64,000 nt of DNA from Mesorhizobium atlanticum (lineage in GTDB: Bacteria > Pseudomonadota > Alphaproteobacteria > Rhizobiales > Rhizobiaceae): assembly GCF_003289965.1 (NCBI RefSeq), contig NZ_QMBQ01000009.1:186001-250000 (forward strand), in the 5' to 3' direction. The notes beneath the pieces are model-generated. The model did no database searches, was not told where the DNA came from, and saw only the letters and a list, made by a program, of their open reading frames with translations. The translations under genes were made by a program, and so were the position numbers. Every line of letters begins with the position of its first letter. Position 1 is the first letter of the stretch. Of the stretch, positions 7,950 through 16,784 are shown in pieces.

Positions 7950-8621
7950 ATGGCTCACGCCGAATTTCGAAGCTATCAGCGCGATCAAGTCGTCAGCTTT
8001 CGCAAGACGACTGAGGATTTTGGCGGCTTGTCCAACATGGCGCCAGGGTTTCCGATCGCGATGCTGGGTCATCTGATACGTACCTCTGAGGCCCTCTACC
8101 AAGCCTGTCGGTTCCCACACATGCCCGACGTCCAGCGGATGGTCATTGTCGAGACTAGCCCGATGACGGCGAAGATGAAATCCAAGCCATATCGCAAGGA
8201 CACCCGGCCGGATTGGGAGGATGTACGGGTTCCAGTCATGCGCTGGTGTCTGCGCGTGAAGCTGGCCCAAAACTGGGAGACCTTCTCGGCACTTCTTATG
8301 GCAACCGGCGACAGACCTATCGTGGAGGATTCGCGGAAGGACGATTATTGGGGCGCAAAGGCAGCCGAGGACGATCTGCTAGCGGGCCGCAATGTCCTCG
8401 GCAGGCTTTTGATGGAGCTGCGCGAGATTGTACGCAGCGATCCCGATCGGATCGCCGAAGTGCTACCGCTGGACATTCCGCAATTTGTGCTGCTGGGCCA
8501 TCAAATTCCGACTATCAAGCGCAAGATGAACGTGGTGCCGAACCAAGCGCAGGTGCGGGAATTGACTCATTCGGCTGCTAAGAAATCCGCCAGAAAGTCG
8601 AAACAGGACGTGTTGCTCTAG
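7950..8621 (+). CDS. NADAR (YbiA-like) family protein
   Basis: The 223-residue protein carries NADAR/YbiA hallmarks: FGGLSNMAP near residues 24-32, SEALYQACRFP near 46-56, a KxRPDWEDVRVPVMRW-type segment, LAQNWETFSALLMATGDRPIVE and DDYWGAK. NADAR proteins bind NAD or ADP-ribose derivatives, and some remove ADP-ribose from guanine, countering DarT-type toxins. YbiA acts on riboflavin-pathway intermediates. The basic tail (KKSARKSKQ) could contact nucleic acid. Its start lies 4 bases after the PRTase stop, so the two form an operon. With the neighbouring Argonaute and SIR2-HerA systems, an anti-phage or toxin-reversal role is the best guess. Confidence 0.85.
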   Translation: MAHAEFRSYQRDQVVSFRKTTEDFGGLSNMAPGFPIAMLGHLIRTSEALYQACRFPHMPDVQRMVIVETSPMTAKMKSKPYRKDTRPDWEDVRVPVMRWCLRVKLAQNWETFSALLMATGDRPIVEDSRKDDYWGAKAAEDDLLAGRNVLGRLLMELREIVRSDPDRIAEVLPLDIPQFVLLGHQIPTIKRKMNVVPNQAQVRELTHSAAKKSARKSKQDVLL

Positions 8622-9086
8622 AAATTGGCCGCATTCGCCAGAAGCCGAAGTTGGAGCAATCCACTTTTTTATCCGGCTCGCGGATTGTTCCCACTTACGG
8701 ACGCAGGGCCCGCTGCACTTCTGCGGGAATTGCTCCAGGAACGCGCAGCGAGGGTTAATCTGCGATGGGAATGTTCAGTAGACCGTGGCTGCTAATCGCT
8801 CGATCCGAAGCTGAAAGTCGTTGCTCACCGAACGTGAAACACGCCAGTTGTTGGCAACCAGCGTCCGGGCAAGCTCAAAAGCCGGCCGCGTCCAGCCACC
8901 GAATGTAGCCGTTGCGGAAGGCGGGGTATAACCTCATAGGTCCTCCGCCTATCCGTTCCGGTCAACTTGGCGACGTCGGTTTGCCATTCTGCTCCACCGG
9001 CCTCGTTTCGAGGCAGACTTGCTTGCCACCTCAGGAAGAGTTGAGGGTCAGCGTGTTTCGGCGTGCAATTTTGACAGTCGCGGCAG
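8622..9086. other. Gene-free stretch downstream of NADAR gene
   Basis: No convincing coding sequence is seen. It contains a set of related inverted repeats at 8651-8736 and appears to be the decayed flank of the ATPase remnant that follows. Confidence 0.5.
8651..8736. repeat. Inverted repeats around GGAGCAATCC
   Basis: TTGGAGCAATCC (8651-8662) is followed by GGATTGTTCC (8682-8691), an inverted copy with one mismatch, and by GGAATTGCTCC (8726-8736), another inverted near-copy. Immediately after the first copy is a run of six T. It could be a hairpin or terminator for the PRTase-NADAR operon, or the end of a decayed mobile element. Confidence 0.4.
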
Positions 9087-9300
9087 ATCATTATGCTGAC
9101 ACACAATCCCAACCTGGCGGTCGTCTGCGATGCCGAGCAGATCATTCACGCCACTTTCGACGGAAAAAAGGCCCCCGAGTCTTCTACCATTCAGGTTCTA
9201 TCGAGGACGGCACCATAAACCGGACGGTCGTCGGTGTGCTCGAGGGGGCGAAGATCGCCTCCGACAACAGGGACAGAAATACCATTGAGAGCCGATCGAA
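9087..9300 (+). pseudogene. Remnant of the C-terminus of an SMC/RecF-type AAA ATPase
   Basis: One frame from about 9090 reads MLTHNPNLAVVCDAEQII, like the end of SMC-like ATPases (typically THNPNLVVNxDADQVI). After a shift near 9165 another frame continues YHSGSIEDGTINRTVVGVLEG, like the usual final segment of that family (SGSLENxxINRxVCxVLEGG). The rest of the ATPase is absent, so this is a relic. Such ATPases are common in defence islands, so an earlier system probably stood between the NADAR pair and SIR2-HerA. Confidence 0.6.
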
Positions 9301-9711
9301 ACAGCGCGGACGGCGCAGTGACCCGTGGGCAAGCAACGAATCCTCAATGTGCAGACAGGTGACCGACTTCGCAAGGTCGGCGAGGCGTCGTTCGATTTCC
9401 GCCTTTTCGATTGCGAGTCCGTCGAGATCGAGGCCTTCCAGCAGCGACCGCGCGTGGATGAAGTCGTCGAGGGCGCTCGTGAGTCGCGCTTCAAGCTCGG
9501 CCACGGCAGGCTGCAGGCCGTCTCGCTCGCGAACCTGTCCATCGCGCTCCCCGACCTCCGGCAGCGTTCTCACCCCGAAGGCATCGAGCACTGCCTGCTT
9601 TGTTGTCGTGTATGTGCACATAGTCGCGATTGATCGACCCGGCGTGAATGACCATCTCGTGCGCCCGCGCCGCCTCGAGCACGGGGGGCACCTATAGCTG
9701 GTCAGACGATG
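9301..9711 (-). other. Possible coiled-coil coding fragment, otherwise unassigned
   Basis: A minus-strand frame (9621 to about 9340) encodes helical heptad-like sequence such as AELEARLTSALDDF and EKAEIERRLADLAKSV, about 90 residues. The same frame continues antisense through the ATPase relic, where it is not meaningful. It may be a fragment of a larger protein or chance. No family recognised. Confidence 0.25.
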
Positions 9712-11733
9712 TCATCGAGCAAAGTCGTCCGCGTCAGCCTCAGCGCCATTCTCAGCCGCGTTTCCATCCCTTTGGGCAAGTCGGATCTCGACAGCTCGTC
9801 CCTCTTCATGGAACCAAAGATCGACGACCTTGGTGTCGTCACTCTTGGGGCGCGGGACCGCCTCGCGCACCTTGAATGTGGTCGGAAGGTTGACCGAAGT
9901 TCCGAACACCAAGGCATGCTGTCTCGGCAGCGATGGCAGCCGTTTCAACACCGCGTCGGAAATGAATGGAGTCATCTGCCGTATTTGCGAAAGGTCGTCC
10001 GGGTTTTGGATACGGTGAACCAAGAAGTTCGAGCACTGGCTGAGCACGGTCTTAGACAGCTCGCTCGGGCGCTGAGAGGCTAGCATGACGAACATGCCGT
10101 ATTTGCGGCCCTCCTTGGCGATCCGTTCGAAGATCTTGGTCGCATCGACCGCATACCGCGATGGCGTCGCCGAGATATATCGATGCGCCTCCTCCAGCAG
10201 AAGGTGAATGGGGAAGCGGTTGCGCGGGTCGGCGCGGCGCAGCAGCCGGAACAGCATGCGGGCGATGACAGAGCTGACGAGCTCGACTAGCTCGTCCTCG
10301 ACGTCATTCATGTCTATGATGATGATCTGCTTGACCTTAGTGTGTCGCTCACCGGAGACGGCCAATCCGACGAGCGTGGCGAGAAAGTCGAACTCATCGC
10401 CGCTCTCGGCTAGGTCACCGGCCTCATGCCGAAGGAATTCGTACTCTTGGCGGTCTTCCAGCGCCTGGAAGCGGGTTACCATCTGCGAGCAGTAGTCGCG
10501 GATTTGTCGGTTCCCATGAGCTTCGGCGTAAAGGATCGCTAGGTCGATGGCTTGCCCGAGCGCCGAAAAATCGAACGGTAGGTGGCGGTAGTCGGGCATT
10601 TTGAGATCATCTAGCTCGAAGCCGTTCTCGCCGGTTAGATAGTCGTCCAGGCCTTCTGGATCCGCAAGCTGACCGAAGTTGATCTGGATATAGGGGCGGA
10701 TGATAGCAGCGTTGATCTCATTGGTGTTGAAGCGCTGCAGTATGCCGACGATGCGGTCGTGCTTGGAGGGACTTGAGGAGTCGTCCCGCAGTATCTGGGT
10801 GATGCACTTGGCCAGAATATGGTTGCGGACGCTGGCGAGCTCCGCAGCCCCCTCTCCCGAGAAGAGCGTCGAAAGGCCTAGAGCCATGCGGAGGATAGGA
10901 ACTTGGGTGCGCTCGCTTGCCTGAAGAAGCAGCTCCCATTCAGACAGATCCAGGAACCAGTGCGGCAAACGAAACCCACCCGCGGTTCCATCCAATACCA
11001 GGCGATCGACACCGATGGCACCCTTTTTCGCCAAGTTTTTCAGCGCCGAATGGTATTCGCCGTTGACATCGAACACGATGAAGGTGGCGCCGCGCGCATG
11101 ATGCTCGTCGGCTTTCGCGAACAAAGACTGAAGCACGGCCGCGACGGTGCAGGACTTGCCGCTGCCGGTGTTGCCGAGCACGGCCACGTGCGCGCCGAAG
11201 AACTCGTCAAGGCGCACCTTTACGTCATAGCTCTCGAAAACCACCGATCTGCCGATTGGCAACACCCTATAGCGGGTGGCGCCGTCGGGCTCGTTTGGAT
11301 CTCCGCCCACACCAACCGATGTTTCGATCGCGGCCTGGGTTTCGAAGATCTGGTCAAGTTCGCCTTCGAGAGCGTAGAGGGCGTCCGCGTAAAGAGAGGG
11401 AAACACCGAAACGCCGAAGCGGAACCCGCCGCCCCTCGTCGGCAGCATACCGACCGGGACGACGTCGAGATATTTGGACGAGCCGGCACGATCGAAGTCA
11501 CCCCGGTCTGAGGGCGAGCTCGCGTCGCGCTCTCGAAGACCCACGACCTCGACGACGATGTATTCAGACAGCGCTGGGATCATCAGGAAGGAGCCGAGCC
11601 GAGCGACGTAATGCACGTCGTCGAAGCCGACCATGGTGAAGTTGTCCGTGCCAGCGTGCATTTCGACGACAAATCGGTCAGCAGCTATTGAGACAACTTT
11701 ACCGATCGCGCGCCTACGGTCGTCGTGGCTCAT
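9712..11733 (-). CDS. herA: HerA-family DNA translocase/ATPase of a SIR2-HerA defence pair
   Basis: The 673-residue protein has an N-terminal beta-rich HerA-type domain (about 1-170), Walker A GNTGSGKS (187-194), the downstream FIVFDVNGEY segment typical of HerA/DUF87 ATPases, Walker B LLLEEAHRY, and a FVMLASQRPSEL sensor region followed by SNFLVHR carrying an arginine-finger candidate. HerA forms hexameric DNA pumps. In SIR2-HerA antiviral systems it assembles with SIR2 and supports NAD depletion and DNA processing after phage infection. Its start overlaps the SIR2 stop by 4 bases, fixing co-translation. Confidence 0.9.
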   Translation of the reverse strand: MSHDDRRRAIGKVVSIAADRFVVEMHAGTDNFTMVGFDDVHYVARLGSFLMIPALSEYIVVEVVGLRERDASSPSDRGDFDRAGSSKYLDVVPVGMLPTRGGGFRFGVSVFPSLYADALYALEGELDQIFETQAAIETSVGVGGDPNEPDGATRYRVLPIGRSVVFESYDVKVRLDEFFGAHVAVLGNTGSGKSCTVAAVLQSLFAKADEHHARGATFIVFDVNGEYHSALKNLAKKGAIGVDRLVLDGTAGGFRLPHWFLDLSEWELLLQASERTQVPILRMALGLSTLFSGEGAAELASVRNHILAKCITQILRDDSSSPSKHDRIVGILQRFNTNEINAAIIRPYIQINFGQLADPEGLDDYLTGENGFELDDLKMPDYRHLPFDFSALGQAIDLAILYAEAHGNRQIRDYCSQMVTRFQALEDRQEYEFLRHEAGDLAESGDEFDFLATLVGLAVSGERHTKVKQIIIIDMNDVEDELVELVSSVIARMLFRLLRRADPRNRFPIHLLLEEAHRYISATPSRYAVDATKIFERIAKEGRKYGMFVMLASQRPSELSKTVLSQCSNFLVHRIQNPDDLSQIRQMTPFISDAVLKRLPSLPRQHALVFGTSVNLPTTFKVREAVPRPKSDDTKVVDLWFHEEGRAVEIRLAQRDGNAAENGAEADADDFAR

Positions 11734-13148
11734 TCCTCATCATCCTTTTTCGCCGGAGCCAAATTGGAAAGCACTTTACGGACCGCTTCGTCGATGCGGT
11801 CACTAGCCCGTTGCGGCAGGAAGTGTTCGACGACCATGTCGAAGTAATGCGCCCTGGTTCCCTCCTCAGGCCCGTCTCCGCCAATGATCCAGATACGCGG
11901 ATCGCGTAGCGCGCGTAGCTTAGCGATCTCACCCTCCATGTCTGGGTCGGCGAAAATCACCAATCGGAACGTCGGGATTGTGAGGGCCTGATAGATGATG
12001 TTGTTCAGGTGCTCGTCGCCAAATGCGTAGCCAGCGGTAATAAGGACGCTCTGCTCACGGACGATCCGCGACTGAAACTCACGGAACAGGTCTGCGTACG
12101 GTGACCCCAATGACGAATTCTGCTTCGCCGGCGTCGGATAGATCATCATCCGCTTAGCGTCGATCGGCGGCCAGGTTTCCCTGATCGGAAACAGGCCGTG
12201 ATCGTCTTCGGTCCAAGTCACAGAACCATGCAGCTTGCACAGGTAGACGAAGGCATCGACGGCGGTCCATTTGCGGCTGGCGACGTCGAGCTGCTCCGCC
12301 AAAGCGTACCGGAAAGTTGCCGGGTTGAACCGCCGTTCGACTACCCCAGAGAAACCGTTGGCATAAGGGATGCCGAGCCGATCCATCGCCATCTCGTTAA
12401 AATGGTCGTAGTTAGTTGTGAAGACCCAAGGCCGCGGAAGCGACCGGTCGCGCAAGACCAACTTCTTGTAGAAGCGCTCGTAGAGGTCGCGAACGGCGGT
12501 GTCGCCTTTGGCGAACGCGCCCTCGGTGACGCGCGCCCAGAGGAAAGTCTGGACTTTCTGGATGATGCCGTCGACCAGATCCCTGGCGGGCCAGTGAGCT
12601 GCGGTACCGCTCTGGCGTAGGACGAAGCGCTGGGCGAACAGCACCTCCATAAGGCGTTCGAGGTTGCGGTTGTAGCCTTGCTCCAGGTCGATCCCAAGCG
12701 CGTCGAGATATTCGAGCTCGGTCTTGATCAGCCTCCATGGTGCGGGCTCGGGCTCTGGTTCCGACGGTGTGCCAAGGGGATCTGCGCCTTCGCCATCGTC
12801 GGCCCAGACCTCTTCAGCTTCGTCTTCTTCCCGCGCCGCTTGAACTTCATCGGCGTTTCCACCGGCATCCGCCACAGTGTCACCGTAGGAGCCCGCCGCT
12901 CGCGCCGCCAACGTTTCGCTGCAGAATTCCTTAGCAAGGGGTGCCATCGTCGAAATGCCGACCTCGGCGCCCGCCTTGATCAGCGAGGAGCAGCCCGCGC
13001 CTAACAGGAACGCGATATTCCTAGCGCTCATCGATTCGGAGATTGCCTGCCGAGCGGTATCAGCTCCCTTCGCCCAGTCGAACATCTCCGGATCTGCGTT
13101 ACCGTTGCGAAGAAACTTGAACGTCCTTCGTTGCGTGTCGTCAGCCAT
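11730..13148 (-). CDS. SIR2-domain NAD hydrolase of a SIR2-HerA defence pair
   Basis: The 472-residue protein has the SIR2 core: FLLGAGCSS (about 47-55, NAD-binding loop), FTTNYDHF carrying the conserved Asn, LCKLHGSVTW carrying the catalytic-type His, and AGYAFGDEHLN near the C-terminus. Bacterial defence SIR2 proteins hydrolyse NAD to abort infection. An unusual acidic, Pro/Glu-rich insert lies around residues 105-140 (EEDEAEEV, SEPEPEPAPW). It overlaps herA and is the promoter-proximal gene. The operon probably starts within 13149-13388. Confidence 0.9.
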   Translation of the reverse strand: MADDTQRRTFKFLRNGNADPEMFDWAKGADTARQAISESMSARNIAFLLGAGCSSLIKAGAEVGISTMAPLAKEFCSETLAARAAGSYGDTVADAGGNADEVQAAREEDEAEEVWADDGEGADPLGTPSEPEPEPAPWRLIKTELEYLDALGIDLEQGYNRNLERLMEVLFAQRFVLRQSGTAAHWPARDLVDGIIQKVQTFLWARVTEGAFAKGDTAVRDLYERFYKKLVLRDRSLPRPWVFTTNYDHFNEMAMDRLGIPYANGFSGVVERRFNPATFRYALAEQLDVASRKWTAVDAFVYLCKLHGSVTWTEDDHGLFPIRETWPPIDAKRMMIYPTPAKQNSSLGSPYADLFREFQSRIVREQSVLITAGYAFGDEHLNNIIYQALTIPTFRLVIFADPDMEGEIAKLRALRDPRIWIIGGDGPEEGTRAHYFDMVVEHFLPQRASDRIDEAVRKVLSNLAPAKKDDEE

Positions 13149-13388
13149 CCCCAGCCCTCCCCTCCTGCGCGAATCGCATAAGAGTCAGTGTTCACAAATA
13201 TTGATAGATAGAACCGGCCTACCAAATCGCCGGTTTCTCGGTTACAGACAATTTTCGAACTGCGATTACCCAGGCGCCGCCGAAATGGCGATCCATCATG
13301 CGCGACAGCGGCCGCAACGCGGATAAGATTTGAGCGCCCCCTTGTGCCGCCGCTTGGCGAACATCGACGCCGAACCGAACCGACCGGC

Positions 13389-14119
13389 TCAAGACAATTG
13401 GTCCTCAACGACAGCGGCGTCCATTTCCTCTCCTTCGTCGCCTTCCGCGCTCGCCAGCCCGGTTGGAATGTCTCCTGCCAGCAACTTCTCCTTCGACAGC
13501 AGCCCAGCGTCCTCGAGCGCCTCGAAATCCGGCAGATGGCGCAGCGTGTCGAGCCCGAACTGCGACAGGAAATTTTTCGTCGTCACATAAGTGTAGGGCG
13601 CGCCCGGCTGCGGGCTGCGCGGCCCCGAGGCAATGAGCTCCTGCGCGCGCAAAATGCCGATCAGATCCCGCGACACTTCCTTGCCGAAGAAGGAAGACAG
13701 TTCGCCACGCGTGATCGGCTGGAAGTAGGCGATGCACATCAGCACGAGCGCCTCCGACTGCGACAGTTCTTTCGTCCCCTGCCCCGCGGCTGTCCCGAAT
13801 GCGGCGTGGATAGCGTCGCCAAAAACCACTTGGTGCGGTGCTGCCAGCCGCCGGCAACCGAGACCAGTTCGTAGGGGCGGCCGGCGAGCTCGGCGCGAAT
13901 GTCATCGATGACCAGTTCGAGATTGCAGTTTTTTCCCACCACCCGCGCCAGCACCTCGCGCGGCACAGGCTCGCTGGCGGCAAAGATCATCGCTTCGACG
14001 CGGCCCATCCACTCGCGCCAGCGCAGTTCCGCCGGCAGATGCTCGAGCTCGGTGTCGACCAGCATTCGCTGGACATCACCCTTGCCTCGCGGGCGTTCGG
14101 ATCGGGCCGCCTCGCTCAT
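13389..14119 (-). pseudogene. ScpB-like segregation/condensation protein, frameshifted
   Basis: The N-terminal frame (from 14119) reads EWMGRVEAMIFAASEPVPREVLARVVG, the winged-helix start of ScpB. After a frameshift near 13810 the second frame continues SQSEALVLMCIAYFQPITRGELSSFFGKEVSRDLIG and the Tyr/Thr-rich strand before the end. Both halves are well preserved, so the lesion looks recent. A programmed frameshift or sequencing error cannot be excluded. Chromosomal ScpB works with SMC and ScpA. This is the accessory rhizobial version usually found beside DUF1403 and ParB. Confidence 0.8.
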
Positions 14120-14121
14120 CG

Positions 14122-14355
14122 TTAGAGCCCAAACAGCCGGAAGCTGGTGCGGCCTGACAGCTCGCGCACGGCCCCGAGCTGCTGCAGCCGCTCGAACAGC
14201 CGCCGCGCCGCGAAGCGCGACAGGTTTTCCGTCATCAGCGATCCGGCGACGACATCTTCATTGAGCAGCAAAAAATCACGTCGCCAGCGCCCTTGGCGCG
14301 CAGTCTTGGCACCACCGCCAGGAGCTGTTGCGTCGCGGGATAAAGGCGAATCATG
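14122..14355 (-). pseudogene. DUF1403 protein, C-terminal remnant
   Basis: The last roughly 55 residues (LNEDVV, SRFAARRLFERL, GAVRELSGRTSFRLFGL) match the end of DUF1403 proteins. A shift near 14270 separates them from LYPATQQLLAVVPRLRAKGAGDV in another frame. Sequence upstream of about 14355 no longer resembles the family, so the gene is truncated. It lies 2 bases before the ScpB remnant, the usual rhizobial order. Confidence 0.65.
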
Positions 14356-14902
14356 TGTTCGGAGGGTAAAGCGGCCGTGCGCTTTTGGCGATGATTTTCG
14401 GCGCAAAACGCACAGCCTGTCGGCGAATGATAATGTTGCCTTATCGTGAGTTCTTGTCTTTACGCTTCAACCGTTCGGGCATCGGCCAGCGGCGCGCCCT
14501 CAGAGAGGCCCGATACATTCACGGCTTGGCAAAGATGGTGAGCGGCACTAGCGTTGTTGGACGATCATTGAGCGGCTCGGCGCCGTAGCCCGCATATCAA
14601 TTCGCGGACAGCTTGTCCTTGGCATTCGCTGCCATTTTCGTCCGTAAGCGGCTCCTGCGGCATCGACCGGGCTCCAAGCTCCCCGTCTCCATCGCCCTGC
14701 GTTCGCTCCAGGTGTCGTGGCCAGTTCAGGTGCATATCTAAGATTTTCTCGTTTCAGGATGCGACACCGACGGTCGGAGCCGCGCGCCGCTTCAGCAAAC
14801 TCGCCGGGCTTCGCCAAAACGATCGTCAAGTCCCAGAGCAGCCACCTTGAAAGCGCTCATGCTGGGGTTTGGCAGACAATGTCTCGACTAGCGCCGGCGG
14901 CG
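14356..14902. other. Gene-free stretch
   Basis: No supported gene. It is probably the junction between the DUF1403 remnant and the metabolic region. Confidence 0.5.
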
Positions 14903-15664
14903 CTACCAACAGGTATAGCCACCATCCACCACCAGAACCGCTCCCGTAATGTAACTTGAGGCATCGCTAGCCAGAAACTGAACCGCAGATGCCACCTCGT
15001 GCGGCTGGCCCAAGCGGCGCAGGGGAGTCCGATCGCACCACGCATTGACCACTTTCTTTGGATAATGATCGAGCACCTCAGACTGCACGAACCCAGGAGC
15101 AACCGCGTTCACTCGGACACCTGATCCTGCCCACTCACATGCCAGCGTCTTGGTAAGCATGTTCACCCCCGCCTTGCTTGCATTGTAGGCCGTGACGACG
15201 TGTTCCTGTCGGGTAACGATCGCTGCGCACATCGAACTGATGTTGACAACAGTGCCTGACCCGCGCTGTGCCATCAGGGATCCGAACGCGCGGCTGCAAT
15301 AAAAGACCCCATCCAAATTCACGGAGAGCACCGCTCGCCAGTCCTCATCAGTGGTCTGATGCGTCGGCGCTGCGCGAGATACCCCGGCATTGTTGACGAG
15401 GATATCGGGGCAAGGAGCGATGCTGGCGGCAAGCCTGTCCACCGCCTGCGAATCCCTGACGTCGAGCCGGTGAACCTGCGGCTTCACGGGGAACCGTTCT
15501 GCAGCCTCGATCAGACGGGCCTCGTTGGTGCCAGTAAGGATTATCGCTGCGCCGGCTTGTTGCAGCGTGCGAGCGATCTGCAGACCGATGCCACGCCCAG
15601 CGCCGGTTACAAGTGCCGTTCTGCCATTCAGTTCGAACTTATGGGAACAACCCTCGGCTTTCAT
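14903..15664 (-). CDS. SDR-family oxidoreductase of E1 module 1
   Basis: A classical short-chain dehydrogenase of 253 residues: TGxxxGIG cofactor loop (VTGAGRGIGLQ), NNAG, catalytic Ser in NISSM, YNASK with catalytic Tyr and Lys, and a C-terminal VDGGYT. Start placed at ATG 15664 after GGGGAGG; the frame stays open upstream. It is the close paralogue of the SDR at 30755-31528, sharing the SMCxxIVT and SRAFG segments. It follows the E1-beta gene on the same strand. A C4 acyloin/diketone substrate such as acetoin or diacetyl is plausible given the acetoin-type E1 neighbours, but unproven. Confidence 0.87.
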   Translation of the reverse strand: MKAEGCSHKFELNGRTALVTGAGRGIGLQIARTLQQAGAAIILTGTNEARLIEAAERFPVKPQVHRLDVRDSQAVDRLAASIAPCPDILVNNAGVSRAAPTHQTTDEDWRAVLSVNLDGVFYCSRAFGSLMAQRGSGTVVNISSMCAAIVTRQEHVVTAYNASKAGVNMLTKTLACEWAGSGVRVNAVAPGFVQSEVLDHYPKKVVNAWCDRTPLRRLGQPHEVASAVQFLASDASSYITGAVLVVDGGYTCW

Positions 15665-15782
15665 TGCAGCCTCCCCCGGAGACGTAAAGGCGCACAATTC
15701 GTGCCTTTCTGCCTGTCTCGTTGGATTCAACACTTCTCGATAAACATCGCGCCGAGGATGCTATCCGACCTTTCTTGGACGC

Positions 15783-16784
15783 TCAGATGAGTCTGCGCAC
15801 TGCAGCAACGATGTGATCCTTCGTAGGATAGAAGTCCTTCTCAAGGCTCGGGCTGAAGGGAACGTGAATGTCTGGAGCGCTCAGGCGTAGGATGGGCCGC
15901 TTCAAAAAATGGAAAGCTTGCTCCGCTATTACCGCGGCGATCTCACTGCCGACGTTGCAGACGCGGTGCGCATTCTCGACGATCACAAGTCGTCCAGTCT
16001 TTGCGACTGAAGTCATGATGGTGCGATCGTCAAGCGGCTTCAAGGTACGTGGATCAATCACTTCGACCGAAATGCTTTCCTTGCCGAGCGCGTCGACAGC
16101 TTCCATTGTGGGCAGAATGGCGCCTGCGATCGCGACAACCGTCACGTCCCGTCCCTCCCGCTTCACGTCCGCCTGGCCAATCGGGATCAGATGGTTCGGA
16201 TCAACAGGCACATCCCCGACCACCGGCCACAGGCGAGTGTCTTCGAAGACGAGCACCGGATCGCCGTCGCGAATGGCTGATTTCATCAGACCTTTAATAT
16301 CGGCAGCGCTAGTGGGACTAATGATCTTGAGGCCCGGCACGTTCATGAAGAGCGGATAGGGCCGATCGGCGTGCTGCGCAGCTTCGGAACCCAAGCAGTA
16401 CATGCAGCAACGAAATACGATTGGAATGTCGATCTGGCCTCCGGTCATATACTGCAATTTCGATGCCTGGTTGATGATCTGATCCGAGGCGAGGTAAACG
16501 AAGCTGGCGCCCGCGAGGTCTACTATCGGCCGCAGTCCGTTGATGGCAGCCCCAATCCCTAGACCGGTGAAGCTGCCTTCTGAGATTGGAGTGCTCCAAA
16601 TCCGACTTTTGCCGAAGCGCTCGATGAGCCTGGTAACACCGTGGGCAGCAACATCCTCTCCCAGCAGGACGACGCGCTGATCACGATCCATTTCCTCCAG
16701 CTGAGCTTGCACGAGTGCATCGAGATAAGACATGCGCACATGAGTATGGGCCATGGCGGCATCGCTTCGGACGTCAGGCTCCAT
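15783..16784 (-). CDS. 2-oxoacid/acetoin dehydrogenase E1 component, beta subunit (module 1)
   Basis: The 333-residue product is a transketolase-type beta subunit: MSYLDALVQAQLEEM start, LLGEDVAAHGV, TPISEGSFTGLGIGAAINGLRP, PGLKIISPTSAADIKGLM and the C-terminal transketolase domain VEVIDPRTLKPLD with ENAHRVCNVGSEIAA. The start at ATG 16784 has AAGGGGA upstream and overlaps the alpha gene by 11 bases. Together with E1-alpha it should form the TPP enzyme that decarboxylates a 2-oxoacid or cleaves acetoin. No E2 or E3 gene is adjacent. Confidence 0.87.
   Translation of the reverse strand: MEPDVRSDAAMAHTHVRMSYLDALVQAQLEEMDRDQRVVLLGEDVAAHGVTRLIERFGKSRIWSTPISEGSFTGLGIGAAINGLRPIVDLAGASFVYLASDQIINQASKLQYMTGGQIDIPIVFRCCMYCLGSEAAQHADRPYPLFMNVPGLKIISPTSAADIKGLMKSAIRDGDPVLVFEDTRLWPVVGDVPVDPNHLIPIGQADVKREGRDVTVVAIAGAILPTMEAVDALGKESISVEVIDPRTLKPLDDRTIMTSVAKTGRLVIVENAHRVCNVGSEIAAVIAEQAFHFLKRPILRLSAPDIHVPFSPSLEKDFYPTKDHIVAAVRRLI

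Noticed and set aside
8912..9697. Long plus-strand open frame of 261 codons
   Set aside because: Ser/Arg-rich composition and mixed content; only the short ATPase-like segment inside it is meaningful.
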